From Saccoglossus kowalevskii (lineage: Eukaryota > Hemichordata > Enteropneusta > Harrimaniidae), in assembly GCF_000003605.2 (NCBI RefSeq), contig NW_003135338.1, positions 194,592 to 245,585 of the forward strand: a stretch of DNA of 50,994 nt, in the 5' to 3' direction. The translations under genes were made by a program, and so were the position numbers. Under the pieces are notes generated by a model, which was given only the letters and a program-made list of their open reading frames with translations, ran no database searches and was not told where the DNA came from. Each line of letters starts with the position of its first letter. Position 1 is the first letter of the stretch. Positions 34,701 to 47,269 of the stretch are shown in pieces.

Positions 34701-37700
34701 GCATAGCACAAATTATTAGTATAAAGGTGCCTATTTATAATCATTGTGACTCAAAAAAATACCAAAACACATACTTTATTTGTGTTCAACATCAGAACGA
34801 TACACGTTTAAAGACTATTCACAGTCCTGTGCATTGTGAACATTTTTTACATTGCCATTTCATAGCTTCAAGAATTGCGCATATGCAAAAAGCATATGAT
34901 GTTGCAGTACTTGAGTGACCCGATGGATGAATCGAGTCAGCCATCTTAAGTCGACTTTACAGATAAAAGTTACGTGCAACAACCTCCAGTAATGGTTACT
35001 TCTTCCACTAAGTTGGAACAAAATCAAATAACACATGGCAAAGGTTCTGGACAGTGAATTGCTCAAAGCATGCACGCGATATATGTCTAAACTAGAATTT
35101 GTCAAAAACCAAATGACCGCCAGTCAGTCATTTTATGTCCAATTCACAAATCAAAGTTACGTTCACGAACAACCCATAATGCGTAATCATTCCACCAAGT
35201 TTGAAGTAAACTGGCCAACACATGTCCGAGATCTGGTTTTTGGACAAAAAATGGCCACCAGTCGGCCATCTTTACCCGAGTCACGAAATTACCGCATGTA
35301 CATATGCATTAAATAAGGTATTAATATTAACACGCGCACAGAGAGACTATTAGTAAACAGGGTACTAATAAGTTACACAAAATACTATGTATAGCACTTA
35401 AACCTGTCATTTTTGATTTCCACCAAAAGTGGCAGAAATATGGGGCATTTGTTTCCTAAAAGTGCTTTACCCGGCCAATCACCTAGCTATTGAATAAAAT
35501 AATTTCATCAGTCATATGGTTTGGACGGTATCTTGGTTTTTCGGTAAAAATGACCAAAATTTGGGGCATTTGTTTCTTGTGAGTGCTTTAATCGATCAAT
35601 TAGATATTTTGTATGCATCGTGTATGGCTAAAACTTATTATGAGAACAAGTTTTTGATCAGTCACATGGTTGTGCGCCATCTTGGATTTTCGGTGAATAT
35701 TGACACAATTTAGGAAATTCGTGTCTCATGAATGATTCATCCGATCAACTTGATATTTTGCATGTGGCATGTATGACCAAAACATCTTTTGAGAATAATA
35801 ACATAAATAGCATAAATGCATATCCAGACTCCGAACGTGGACCAGACAGAGCAGCTCCGCAGCTTTTAATTTCTTTATGAAAATTGATTTGGATGAACGC
35901 CATAACAATCATTATCCACCTACAATACACGTGTCCATCATAATTACAACAGGCATTTACTAACAATTACAGTAAATATGCATGTACTTACTCATTGCAA
36001 AATTAAAACAGCAAAACCATCAGGTCGCTTGTAACAACAATTCATTTTTGACTCCTTCTTCCACAAACTACCAGCTCAATTGCTTTGATTCTTGGTAAGC
36101 ACGTATCATGCGTTGACCTCTGTCCGTTTTGTTCATTTTGTGGTGAAATCTTCTGAACGAGCATTTTGTTCATTTTTGCCAATAAAATGCTATTTCCGGC
36201 TTCTACTTGAAAACTACCAGATTAATTGCTTTGATACTTGGTAAGTAGGTACTATGGAAGGATCTCTATGAGATGTGTAACAATATGATAACAAGTGCAA
36301 ACACCATGCAAACTTCCACGGTTGTGATGTGGCAAGAACATTGTCGAAACAGTTACCATGGCAATTAGATAACATCACATCGCACTGAACATTATCAACT
36401 TTATATATTGCATTTGTGTGACAGACGTGAAGAACGATTTCATTCAACATTTTTGCCCAAATTTGAAGTTCTCGCAGAAATATATTTGAAAGTGGACAAT
36501 TTTGTTTATAGATCACTATTACTTATTTATTAACTTATATTCGAAGTTTCATTGCTGACCGTGTACCTTTAACAACTTACTCCACTGATGTTCTTAAACT
36601 AATGTCCTTAAACTGGCCAGTTCCAGTAACAGTCAAGCAACCAATCACTGCTCGTCTTATGAATAGACAATCAACAGCATCTTTTTACCATCATATTCGA
36701 ATCAAACGTCACACACTCTTAACCTGTTCACCACCAGTTCACTCTTTTCATCACAAATTCACAAAGCAGTCTTATTTATAGTCAGTACTTTCTTCCAGGA
36801 GATCGGGGCAAAAATAGCCATATATTTTTGAGTAAAAACTGAAAATTGACTAAAATTTTGTCTGTTGGTTCTAAAATTAGGGATCATTTCCAGAAATATT
36901 GAAGAATATAAGAAAAGAGTGCAGACAATTTGGGCAAGAAAGTCTGGTAGGGAAAAGGTTAATGAAATAGCCATATGCATGCACAGTGCCAAGACATTGG
37001 TTCTCAAAATATGACCAGTGCTTAGTACGTGCCCCGGCATGCGACGTATAGAGTGCGCGCAATAGACATATTGTTTGTTTACACGAAATTCAATCACGTG
37101 CTGTCCAGCTACGGCTGTTTTTTTCTTTATTGGCCGCAATACTGCGTTAATGTTCCCAGTCAACTATAAATACGTATATTGTTATATGGAGCAACTCGCT
37201 TGGAGTATAATGTAATGTAATGTAATGTAATGTAATGTAATGTAATGTAATGTAATATAATATAATGTAATGTAATGTAATGTAATGGTTATAGTTGTAT
37301 AAGTCGTTTAAATTCACCCCCACACACACTTAGAGCGTTACGTTGCGCAAAAGACGAACCTGAAAGGCGACTGATTATGTTCTCACAGTATACATTCATG
37401 TACGTATTCATTATTTGATATTTGTTGTCGCTTTTCAGGGACCAGAGAGGCTGCTTTTGTCCATGCTATTTCGTCGGCCGGTGTAGCTCATTCCGTCACC
37501 ACAGCGTGCAGCAGCGGCGAGCTCGAAAAGTGCGGGTGCGATGCAAGTGTGACTGGAAACAGTCCTGACGGTTTCCAATGGTCCGGATGTTCTGATCACA
37601 TCGATTATGGCAGTATATTCTCTAAGGAATTTGTAGATGCGAGGGAAAAAAGAGGCAGGAAACAACCAAATAATAGATCGCTTATGAATTTGCACAACAA

Positions 37701-40700
37701 CGAAGCCGGGCGAAGGGTAAGTGTCGAACACGCTTCAAAATTTATTAGGAGGAATTCAGAAGTGCAATATTAGATAGAGACTACGCAGCTATTTCAAAAT
37801 ATGCTGTGACAGTCCAAGAACGTTTATTAAGCAATGCATGAGTGCACTGCACGTGTATATGAGTCTGCAGTCTTTATTTCCATATTATTTGCATACTCAA
37901 ATTCGGACCGGTGGATCCTATGCGCGAGATCTACATTATGGATATTCATAATATACACGAAGAATCATTTAGCTAACAAGCCAATGACCGGCATCGTGTT
38001 CCAAATAGATTATTTGAAAGCGTGTCTGTTACGTCGCCTGTTGTGTGATATTTGTGTTCGAAGCAAGCCTTTGCTGTATAGTTTCTTTTTGCACAGTAAA
38101 AGTGGTCAATGACCGGACATGCTATGTTTGTACATGGAATATGCGTTGTAACGTTTTCTATTGCGACAATATACTAGTTGATTTTATCTTGTTGATCATT
38201 CTCGGAACATTGTACAATCTCCGCCAAGTTTGATATGCGTTGTATCTTTTATAGCATTTTGTTTTAACAGTGGGCACTTTCTATTATAATGTCTAAAACA
38301 ATGCATGGGCGTGGTTGGGGGCAAGGCGTAAAACATGAGCGAGGACTGTAACAACGGACAAGGTCTATAACAATAGTTATATGCCTCCAAGTAAGCCGTT
38401 ATCAATGGGCGAGGTGTATAACAGTGGGCGTGGCCTAGAACAACAGGCGAACGTGGGTGTGGTTGTTCGTATCTGAAAACCAATCTGAAATTGGCGAATT
38501 GTCGCCAGAAAAATTTAACATTGGCGTCTATGTTTTAGTCCCAAATCCTGTTTTCTTGTGGTTTTGTACACCAGTATTTTGTCTTGTATATGCACACTAA
38601 ATAGAGAGAAATATGTGTGTGAATGGGGGGTAACCATTAGTAACTAGTTTATTTGATCGCAAAATGTGTGATTACTAAGAATAAAACAGCACATAAAATA
38701 TGTTCAATCACATAATGACATATTTTGTGATTACACAATAAATCACGACCGCTATTATAAGGTGAAACAGTAGCGATTCATTATTAGAAGTAGGAATGAT
38801 TGAAAAAAAGAAATACATTGAAAGAATTTACATAACTAAAATTACCATATTTGAAATGAACATGTTATAATACTAAAGTCAGACTACAGTCATACAATAA
38901 TGAGTCTCATTTGGAAATCTGTAATTGACATTTCGCCATAAATCACTTCAAACATATTACACACTGGCTCCATTTATTCGACTCTTGGCCCGTCTATTAA
39001 ATATTCATATTCAGAGCAATATCTGTTCACGTTTCTCACTCACACCGCCGTGACCCCAGTCGTCGGCCGCGATATGACCTCCTCGTTTTAATATTCCAAC
39101 TCATGCGTCGGAATGAAACGAGGGAACGACAATTAAACTATAAAGTGCATTGGGACAGCACGTTATTATTATGTCTGTTTTTTATGGAAGATCTCGAGAC
39201 ACCGGAACTAAGAACACATTCCTTGTTAGGATTTCTAACTTTTTCAAAGACCCTTTTGGTAGATTACTCCCATTTATTGCTGAATGATAACTGACGGCGT
39301 CCACGACACGCAGCCATAGCACTCACTTATAGCGAGCCTGTTCTAATTTGCATATTTATGTATATTACACATGCGCATTTGGATAACGCGTCACGTTGAC
39401 GGCCAGCCATGAGCAGTAAACTCAGGGGGCGGCTGTCATTAAAGAGGAAATAACAAGAATATAAAAGCAGTTTATTGTCCCCGTTTAATGTTTTTGATGG
39501 GTATTCTATTTCAACTACATGTACTTTGAACCAAACTAGAACTTCGTCGTTTAGTTAACCTGAACTTTCACCTTCAATCGGTTTCATATATTTAAAAAAA
39601 AGTAAAACATTTTTTTTAGTGTTAGTGTTTATTAAAACATGTTTCTCCGTCGTCGAAGGTTCTCGATTTCATTCATATTACTCACTCTCACTCACAATCT
39701 AAAATTAAATGGGTAAAATATGAACTTAATTGCTGTTCAATTACAACAGTTTTTCCAATTAAAAAAAGGAGTAGCTGATTTGGAATAGAATATTTGTAAT
39801 CATCATTCGCTTCTCCCATAACAAGCCGTTGAGGGCAGTTGTCATCATTGACAGCGTGAAGGAACAACACTTCTCCACTCCGACAATCCTCTGAGCACGT
39901 TCTAACCTCTTAAATTAAACCCTGAATTCTATTGCGAATTCTAATTATATGTCTTCACAAAAATATGCTTGAATGTTTCTAGGCTTATTTGATGCGAGTG
40001 ATTCAATAATTGCTTTAACTAAGTAAAAAAGTTCTCAAGATGGAAGAATATGTTTTGAGTTCGGGTAACAGACATGACTCCGCTTAACATGTAGGCTTCA
40101 ATAAGATTCATGCGCCATAGTGGAAATGATGTCACATTCATTATTTTCACATATTCGACATTTCATGCTACACGGATCACTAAAATAAATTCACATGGTG
40201 TTGACTAATAATGAAACGATTAATTACGAAAGATTCTGACACAAAGTAGTGTAACTGTTATATACTTTTGAAACATTCATTCTACCGACATTAAGTTTCA
40301 CCAACTCTTGCTGAAATATTAGTAAATAATCTCTGGCTAGTTAAAATGAAACGTTTAGTGTCAACTCCAAATACGGAAAAACCGTATTCGATCCGTCTCA
40401 ACCGTTTCGTCAAAGTTTGGTAGCAGTGGCTTTTGACAGTTTTCATTTCGGCTTTTGTTTTCAGTGTTGGACGATATGGTTGGGCGCAGTGAGAACAGTG
40501 CAAACATATGGGGTGTATTGAGGGGGTAATCTGAATTGAACGCTACTGAAAACACGAACAGTGCGGTTATTATGGCGAACATGGACCATGATCAATCACC
40601 AACAAACAATTCGACCGCAAGGGTTCGCTGGGGTCATGTTGCCGTAATGAAACGAATAAAAGAAATTCACGTGAATGGACACACGACTGGCGTCAAAACA

Positions 40701-43050
40701 GATTTTCTGTTTCCTTTGTATCTCTGCAAAGCATGATGGAAAATGTGTCAACTTCAAACCCTCGAAAAAATTGGGGTATTTATAAAACAAACTAAATGTT
40801 TTCCCCAACAACAACCTTGAAAAAGACTTTTAAAGCCGTCACGGTGCGCGTTCTGTTTTTCTATCCTCTGATTCCATTGATTTTTTTCTCGTGAAATTTG
40901 ATGAAAAATAGTCAAGGTGACTTTGAACGTGATTGAAAATAACCCCGGAAACGGACCCCACATGTGTCTAGTAATCATTCAAATTGTTAGCCCCTGACCA
41001 ATTTCAATTAAGACTCTCCCACCGCCCCTCCCAGGTATGATGGATTAGCCCAGTTGCCAATGTTGGTGTTCACCAACCCGCGTAAATATTATACACCAAC
41101 ACATCGTAAAGTATTACACATCGGTGTGGCATTATAACTGACGCAAGGTTGTCTAGAAAACACGGAACCGATACCAGACCGGAATTACGTCGTAACGAAC
41201 ACATATATAATACAGTAAATTTAATGAAACACGTGTCTTGGCCGATCCCTTCATCCTAATTATAATGCCAAGTTTACCTTAAGTTTAAGTTAAATTTTAT
41301 TCAAGTTATTCAAGAATGATTTTAATTAAAAGACAATCCTAGTTAATTGAGTTGCTCCACAGAACTCGGTTATGGTTCCGCATTTTATAGACAACCTTAA
41401 CGTGCGAGTCAGAGTATTCGGACTGAAAAGGGATCTTGAAAGTGCCATCTCCCAGGGAAATAACCACTTGTCTATTTTGCAGCGATATACTTCTGTTGGC
41501 CAAATCGTTGATGATAATAACAAAATATATAGTAATGACAAATATTATTATGGTATCTCAATATTGCGATATTAATATCGGGCGACTAAATTATTCTTTG
41601 ACAGTGACGTTTTGTCATAACGTGAAGCAGCGGTTAAATATTTGAACACATTGGGCTTGGCTAAAAGAGTATGACCAATGCAATTTTTCGCTATGTCTTA
41701 CCTGCACATTTATATTTTTCTTGAATGTGCCACCTTCATGCATTTTTTTCTCTCTCAATATCTAGCTTACATTTTTTGTTTAGAAAACTAATCTTCTGGC
41801 CACCCGTTTAATTTCGAATGATCGCCCCTTAGTGTATCCACAGTCACTCCTAGTAGAGTGACTGTGGTGTATCAGGCAGCGGCAACTGCAAAACAGGTCC
41901 CACTCCACGTACAGTTCGTGTTACCACATTGGATCAGCCAATCAGAGATCATTGTTATGGATGATAAGAGTAACTTCAAAAACATTTTTGAAATAAGTAT
42001 AAACCAGCCTGGATTTGAAGCATGGTTAATAACATCTTCGCCAGCCAAGGAACGTTTGTTTCGGGTCACCCTTCCAAACCTATCCTTGGCAGATTGAACC
42101 ACTGACTACAGTGTGTATTTAATAGGCGCCATTTACGACAAGAATGGGAGATGCGACAAAAATAAACAGCCAATCAGCTATCTTGTATCAAAATACAGTA
42201 GAGCGGTTTTTTTTAAATGGCGACCCAAGCAGAACAGATCACGCAGTTTTTCAAGATAAAAAAACCCACGTTGAAACACTTCCTGCAACGCAAAATGAAA
42301 ACCTAATATGTCAAAAGTGTAAGCAAGCAAAATTGAAATCTGGAAAGGTTCTATTTTCCATTAGTTATAAATTTGTCCGCGAACTTCGCTACGGTACAGT
42401 TTCTCAACTACGACCTTGTTCGCCAGGTAGGATTAATTAATATGCATATCACGTGAGTAGTAGAACCAATCAGCTTATGTATTGCCGAAAAAAAGCAGAC
42501 TATATTTTCTCACTCCACCAAGTAAGTCAGTTCCCTTCACTATTTCCAATAATCTTCCATTTGCTTGTATTATTTCTTACAGACAATTGAATCCAATATG
42601 AAAATCCAGTGTAAATGCCATGGCGTGTCTGGCTCGTGCGAGACGAAAACTTGTTGGCGAGCATTACCTACCTTCCGAGAAGTGGGAGAAAAACTGAAAG
42701 AAAAATTTGACGGCGCCACCGAGGTACGGACTGGTCGCATCGGCAGCCGTCCACAACTTGTCCCATTACACCCGTATTTCAAACCACATACCGACGCCGA
42801 TCTAGTATATTTGGACGAGTCGCCCGACTTCTGTGAGAACGACCTCAAATCAGGGTCGTTGGGAACCACGGGTAGACGTTGCAACAAGACATCGAAGGCC
42901 ATCGATGGATGCGATTTAATGTGCTGCGGACGAGGATACGACTCGTATACGGAGGAGCTGGTGGAAAGATGTAGCTGTAAATTCCATTGGTGCTGCTATG
43001 TAAAATGCAAGAAATGCAGGAGAACGGTACAGATCAACATTTGCCGGTAA
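28627..43050 (+). CDS. Wnt4: Wnt4 secreted signalling ligand, complete, four exons
   Basis: Wnt4 is a lipid-modified secreted ligand for Frizzled receptors. Exons 28627..28727, 29021..29283, 37439..37716 and 42583..43050 join with phases 2, 1 and 0 at GT/AG introns to 369 residues (human WNT4 has 351). Residues 1-29 form a signal peptide with a hydrophobic core ([17 protein letters not shown]), followed by NPGWL, like the vertebrate SNWL. The region after it holds exactly 24 cysteines, the usual Wnt number. The acylated serine is S230 in [10 protein letters not shown]. Possible N-glycosylation sites include N98 (NCS), the NRS in exon 3 and N315 (NKT). The Wnt4 identity rests on [69 protein letters not shown] and CCGRGY. 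It has seven extra residues before VFGKV compared with human. Regulatory sequence probably lies in the large introns. Confidence 0.95.
29021..29283 (+). CDS. Wnt4: Wnt4 exon 2
   Basis: 263 nt after cattgcag, encoding residues 34-122 with FRVSSIG, the first mature cysteine in [20 protein letters not shown] and [10 protein letters not shown], ending in phase 1 at gtaagt. The true exon begins 61 bases before the first in-frame ATG. Confidence 0.95.
34925..35290. repeat. Diverged tandem repeat (about 190-bp unit)
   Basis: Blocks with cagtcngccatctt, then aaagttacgt(g/t)ca, then ttccac(c/t)aagttt, then acacatg recur about 185 bp apart. Confidence 0.5.
35395..35800. repeat. Diverged tandem repeat (about 140-bp unit)
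   Basis: Three degraded copies share ggggcatttgtttc or its variants, gagtgcttta, gatcaat and tcagtcacatggttt, then catcttggattttcggt. Similar elements with catcttggatttt are scattered through many marine invertebrate genomes (from memory, not checked). Confidence 0.55.
36050..36260. repeat. Diverged direct repeat (about 147-bp offset)
   Basis: actaccag(c/a)t(c/t)aattgctttgat(t/a)cttggtaag occurs at about 36069 and again at about 36216, with cttctnc-tga before each. Confidence 0.6.
37206..37286. repeat. Pentanucleotide microsatellite (TAATG)n
   Basis: About sixteen copies of taatg, with one or two taata variants, lie 150 bp upstream of Wnt4 exon 3. Confidence 0.95.
37439..37716 (+). CDS. Wnt4: Wnt4 exon 3
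   Basis: 278 nt after cttttcag. It encodes [15 protein letters not shown], four cysteines ([17 protein letters not shown]), the basic stretch REKRGRKQ and LHNNEAGRR, ending in phase 0 at gtaagt. No frame in it starts with ATG at the exon edge. Confidence 0.96.
38265..38465. repeat. Degenerate short tandem repeat
   Basis: Units of about 24-28 bp of the type gggcg(a/t)gg-ctataacaatg recur with many changes. Confidence 0.45.
41838..41867. repeat. Short perfect hairpin
   Basis: A perfect 12-bp stem, ccacagtcactc with gagtgactgtgg, encloses the six-base loop ctagta. It lies in Wnt4 intron 3; function unknown. Confidence 0.8.
42583..43050 (+). CDS. Wnt4: Wnt4 exon 4 (C-terminal domain)
   Basis: 468 nt after ttcttacag, encoding residues 215-369: the acylation motif CHGVSGSC, the long helix and hairpin region, NKTS, and the cysteine-rich C-terminal domain with [16 protein letters not shown], ending CR and TAA. 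Confidence 0.97.
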   Translation, partial: TIESNMKIQCKCHGVSGSCETKTCWRALPTFREVGEKLKEKFDGATEVRTGRIGSRPQLVPLHPYFKPHTDADLVYLDESPDFCENDLKSGSLGTTGRRCNKTSKAIDGCDLMCCGRGYDSYTEELVERCSCKFHWCCYVKCKKCRRTVQINICR

Positions 43051-44201
43051 AATAGCGAGCGCCTCCACCTACATTGAAGTTTTCTCCTTTCAAACATTTC
43101 TAGAAATACCGTGACTGCTGTTATTATTCAGACTGCTTTAGCATCGGATAGTGACACCACTTCGTATTGTGAACAAAATCATTCCTGTAATATACATGTA
43201 GCATATGACACCGTGCTATAACTATACTCTGAATACTTGTTTTTAGTTGAAAAGTCATTTTATGTAATAGTGTATATACTACTAATTCCGTATATGGAAT
43301 TAATTTGCATAAAATTCCATGATGCACCGCGAGTCGATTGCTTGTCGTATTTGTATTGGAGTGCGATAACCATAAAATATGTACACATTACTTGAAGAGA
43401 AACTGAATGTTATAACATGTCGCCAAATAACTCTTGAATGTATGTCATACATATTTTGTGTTTGGCATATTGGTTCTCCAGATTTTAATTAATATTATTA
43501 ATTTTCGTCATTTTTATTAGCGAATAGAGAAATAAGATATATTTATAATTATGATATTGGAAGGGAACTTTCAAAAAAAATATCATTTGAGCACATTACG
43601 GTCAGTTGAATGTATATATGTGTGTATTGGTATGGTTTAATATACGTAGAGTACCGAGGTTTGTCGATCGGGTCTGCTTAGTATACCCATGCTCGTTGAA
43701 TCGACGCAGATTTCAGTGTGTCTTTTAGATCGAGGCATAGTTTGTACGAATCAGGTAAAATACGATTTTTTTCAACTTTGCTGTTATATGAAAAAATGTA
43801 AAATGGGCACATTTTTTTTTGTGCTCCGGTAATTTGGTCAGTATTATTACACAGTGAAGACAAATAATGTTTTATGACGTCACGCCTATGTGATCTCCAC
43901 CCAGAAGTATTTAAACACAAATTTGTATTTTACTGTAAAAGAATATTTATAATGTGTCATTTCTGTTACATTTTAAAGACGATTGTTGCTTTAAACAGGT
44001 TTACTGTGGTTATAGAGGCTTAGTGTTTAATCGGCATACTGGGTGTTGTGAGTCGGAATATATGCAGCGCCATCATTCGGGGTTAATCAATAATGACACC
44101 GAGGGCGCTGTTGAAGTTTATATTTGTGCTTGGCCTTTAAGTTATTTTGTTTAGAGTGACGACTAGCTGAAGCACAGTAGTGGTTAATTCAAATTTATTG
44201 T

Positions 44202-44207
44202 AATAAA
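44202..44207 (+). terminator. Candidate poly(A) signal of Wnt4
   Basis: AATAAA about 1.15 kb after the Wnt4 stop codon, in an AT-rich tail. A shorter 3' UTR using a variant signal is equally possible. Confidence 0.3.
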
Positions 44208-45165
44208 TTCAGGTCTTTATAAAACATAAACAACACTTCTGTCTTTTTTTTATTCGTAATTTTATACCATTAGCTACAGCATCATAGTGACGCACGCCAC
44301 ATAACTTGGAACGCGCAAGGAGTAATCAGTAGTATTTCTGGTAAAATACAAGGATTGAGCTCTCAGAGTGTTCCAATCCGTAAAACCTTAGACAAACGAG
44401 AAACTAAAAATACAACAACGTTCCTATGATATTCAAAGACTTCAAAGTAAGTCCATATATTATCGCGCCCCTATAAAAAGACGATTTCAGACAGACAAAT
44501 ACTAATCGCGTCTTTTTTTCTTTTGAAATTTTTTTTGATAGTTATTGTCGGGCACTTATGACAGATGCACACCTCGTTCCATACCAATGTTGTTTTTACC
44601 TTTTTCAAACTCTGCGAAAAACAACAACAACATTTAGAGTCTTCATCAAATGACGTCATCAAATTGTATCTATTGTTTGATGCTTTCTTTCGCCTATTGT
44701 CTAACTTCTCCGCAATATAAACCAGCAGGTCGGTGTAAGCCTGTTGTCCCGAGTGGGAGGGGGGGATGCTTACTTTCTAATTTGTAGTATATGCGGCGCT
44801 GTTTTGACCCTCATTTTCACGGATGAGCCGATCTTTTTTTACCCCTAATTTCATATATTCGGCTATTTTAATAAAAAACGCCAATTTGTTGTCCATGTTA
44901 ATCTGGAAACGGACTCAAATTGAGCGCAGTGCTGAAAGAGAAAGTTATATCACTGTTGGGTGCTGATGACAAGCTAGGATTTCATCGAGGTAATAAGAAA
45001 GTTATCGACGGTTGATTATAAAATATTATTAGAAATGAACAGAAAAGAAATTGAAAGATATTTGATATTTAATGATTTGAAGGATATATTTGAACGTGTC
45101 AAAGGGCGCGCGCATTTGTGCTTTGCAAATACGCATGCGCAAATTGACGCTCTTGATGGATTGTC
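44208..45165. other. Intergenic stretch, nothing recognised
   Basis: AT-rich sequence downstream of Wnt4 with one perfect TGACGTCA palindrome at 44651. No domain-bearing frame or RNA gene was seen. Confidence 0.5.
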
Positions 45166-45945
45166 TTAAAGGAAAAGTCAAGGCTAACAACAGAATACTC
45201 CCAGATTAAAGAGCTTGGAAAATGTAAAAACATGCAATTTTTCACTTTTCATTCTCTAGATATTCAACTTTTTCTTACTTTATGTCGTCCACCATCTTGA
45301 TTCTTCAGCAAAGGATTATGGGTAAAGCATGTCATCATATCCACTGTTGTCAGAAATTGAGAAATTGATTTCATCTATAACTTCAAGTTGAATTTCAAAT
45401 TAGCTGAAAGTTTAGAACATGATAACATATATGTACCGGTACCAAACTTGCATATAAAATAGTTGTCATGGTAACAGAAATGAAAATATTAATTTTTGTA
45501 TTTTTCTACAAGTAATCAATGCAAGTAGGTTATATAGGTGATATATAACCTGTTGACCACAAAACGGAGACAAAAAGTATAATTCTATTTTAACAACTAA
45601 AATAACCATTTTGAATGTTTCACCAATTTTGGCAATGTGTATTTGTAACATGCTAATTTCTATCACTGTGATTATATGCATGAGTAATATGCACACCGAA
45701 AATTTTAACTAATTCACATCAGTATTTCTCACCTTACCTTTTTCTCAATTTTTCACGACAGTGGATATGATGTCACACTTTACCCACAACTTTTTGCTGG
45801 AGAATAAAGATGGCGCACTACATAGTATTGATGAAAAGTTGAATATCTAGAAAAAGAAAAGTGACATAGAAACTGTAAATTGCATTCTCCTACATTTGTG
45901 GAGCTCTTTTTTTAGGTTGCATTATGTTGGTTGTCTTGACTTTAA
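45166..45945. mobile_element. Long foldback element (near-palindrome)
   Basis: The outer arms, 45174-45370 and 45739-45943, are inverted copies: both carry aagtcaag, ctagatattcaactttt, catctt-attct-cagca and catcatatccactgt. The inner parts also pair weakly, and the centre is a perfect 10-bp hairpin at 45527-45551 (aggttatata, loop ggtga). TTAA flanks both ends (45166-45169, 45942-45945), as after piggyBac-type insertion. There is no coding region. TTAA assignment is uncertain because the sequence is AT-rich. Confidence 0.75.
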
Positions 45946-47125
45946 AAGTATGTGATATGATATCTTCAAAGTTACGTAACTCCGTAACTAGGCCTAGTTG
46001 TTAACGGAAAACCCCATGTTCATTTTATGTGTTAATATCGAGCTATTAGATCTGAAACGAAGCTTATCACATTAGATTTCGCGACATTAACTGAATGGTC
46101 ACCTGTTATCACACTTAAAATAAGAAGTCAGTTTTCTAAAATAAACATACAAAAAACGTTTCACAGATAGACTGTACGACATTGTATACTGCTATAGCCC
46201 CAAAATATCAATATTCCATCTCTAAACAAAAATGATACAAACGTCGACGAAGAGGACAGATTTGTATCGGCGAATTTGGAGGACATGCATCATCATTCCA
46301 TTAGGTGATTTGATAGCACCACACTAACGAGTCTGATTTCTGTCTTCCCTCCCTTAATATAACGTGATACTCCTAACAATTTATCTTTACCCTACATTGA
46401 TGTGAATTCACAAACAATCCTAATTTAGGAGACTATTAAATCCACACAGTACAAAAACTTTAAATTAATTAAAACCCGTATTTCAATTTTGTTCCAAAAA
46501 TACGGTTGACTTCAACTGTCAAAACATTTACAGCTACAGACATCCCACTCTCCTCAACTCATGATCTATACACTTTCCAAATATCATCCGCTATGCTGGT
46601 TTTTCTCTTTAAAGATTGAAAAACTGATAAGAAATCGTCTTACCTCAAAATTCTTCAGGTTATTATGATCACACATGACAAACGTGTAGACCTAATACTC
46701 TAGACTTATACCTAGCATCACACACTTCACTTCCATACAGTAGAATTACTCATTGATTTCACCGTGTACTGTAGTATAGCCAACGTATTTATCGGTTGTC
46801 TATATCATCTGTTGTGGACTTGTAGACAACTGATTGTATAATTCAAAGTTTACAAGTGGCGATATATTATATATATAAATAATTCGAGATTCTGTGATTT
46901 TTTAATTGGCGATGCAAGGATTATCTTCTTGGTGCGTGATTTCTAACAAATCATTACTGTCATCTTTATTTTTTGTTGAAATCTGGGTAAAAACGAAAAT
47001 GAATGAAATACATTTATCAACTTTTTTTGTTCATGTATTCATATGGTTCCAAGTACAAGGACTATCAAATTCTATTATATGACCATCAAAACAAGAATCT
47101 TTGAATCCAGCATATACATCCAAAG
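45946..47125. other. Intergenic stretch, nothing recognised
   Basis: AT-rich sequence between the foldback element and the start of the 26-bp-type minisatellite. No frame with a recognisable domain was seen on either strand. Confidence 0.5.
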
Positions 47126-47269
47126 CCAGGACCTAATCTAATGGTTTGTCTAGAGCTTCATCTAGTGGTTTGTATTGCGCACCATCTATGGATTTGACCT
47201 AGAGGTTTTCCACGGCATAATGGTTTGTCTAGGGTTTTATATAGCAATTCGGCCAGAATTAATCTAATG
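47126..47269. repeat. Left part of the 26-bp-type minisatellite
   Basis: Degenerate units of tggtttgtctagngnttcatctag. The end, from about 47222 (tatagcaattcggccagaat and taatctaatg), closely matches 50588-50632 on the far side of the LINE, so both belong to one array. Confidence 0.8.

Larger units (their letters stand above)
29284..37438. other. Wnt4 intron 2 (8.2 kb)
   Basis: No coding exon is expected here, because exons 2 and 3 join exactly as in other Wnt4 proteins. It contains diverged tandem repeats at 34925-35290, 35395-35800 and 36050-36260, a short ttttattttattttatttta tract near 33562 and a pentanucleotide microsatellite at 37206-37286. A 20-nt sequence aataagttacacaaaatact occurs both near 34484 and near 35367. 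Confidence 0.6.
37717..42582. other. Wnt4 intron 3 (4.9 kb)
   Basis: No additional exon is needed between exons 3 and 4. It holds degenerate gggcg(t/a)gg-type repeats at 38265-38465, a short hairpin at 41838-41867 and TCACGTGA palindromes at 40667 and 42449. Several open frames near 42144 have no recognised domain. Confidence 0.6.

Noticed and set aside
34556-34918. A 120-codon frame in Wnt4 intron 2
   Set aside because: Low-complexity AT-rich composition with no recognised motif; a chance frame is likely.
42144-42440. A 98-codon frame in Wnt4 intron 3
   Set aside because: No domain, no splice support, and it lies between exons that already join in frame.
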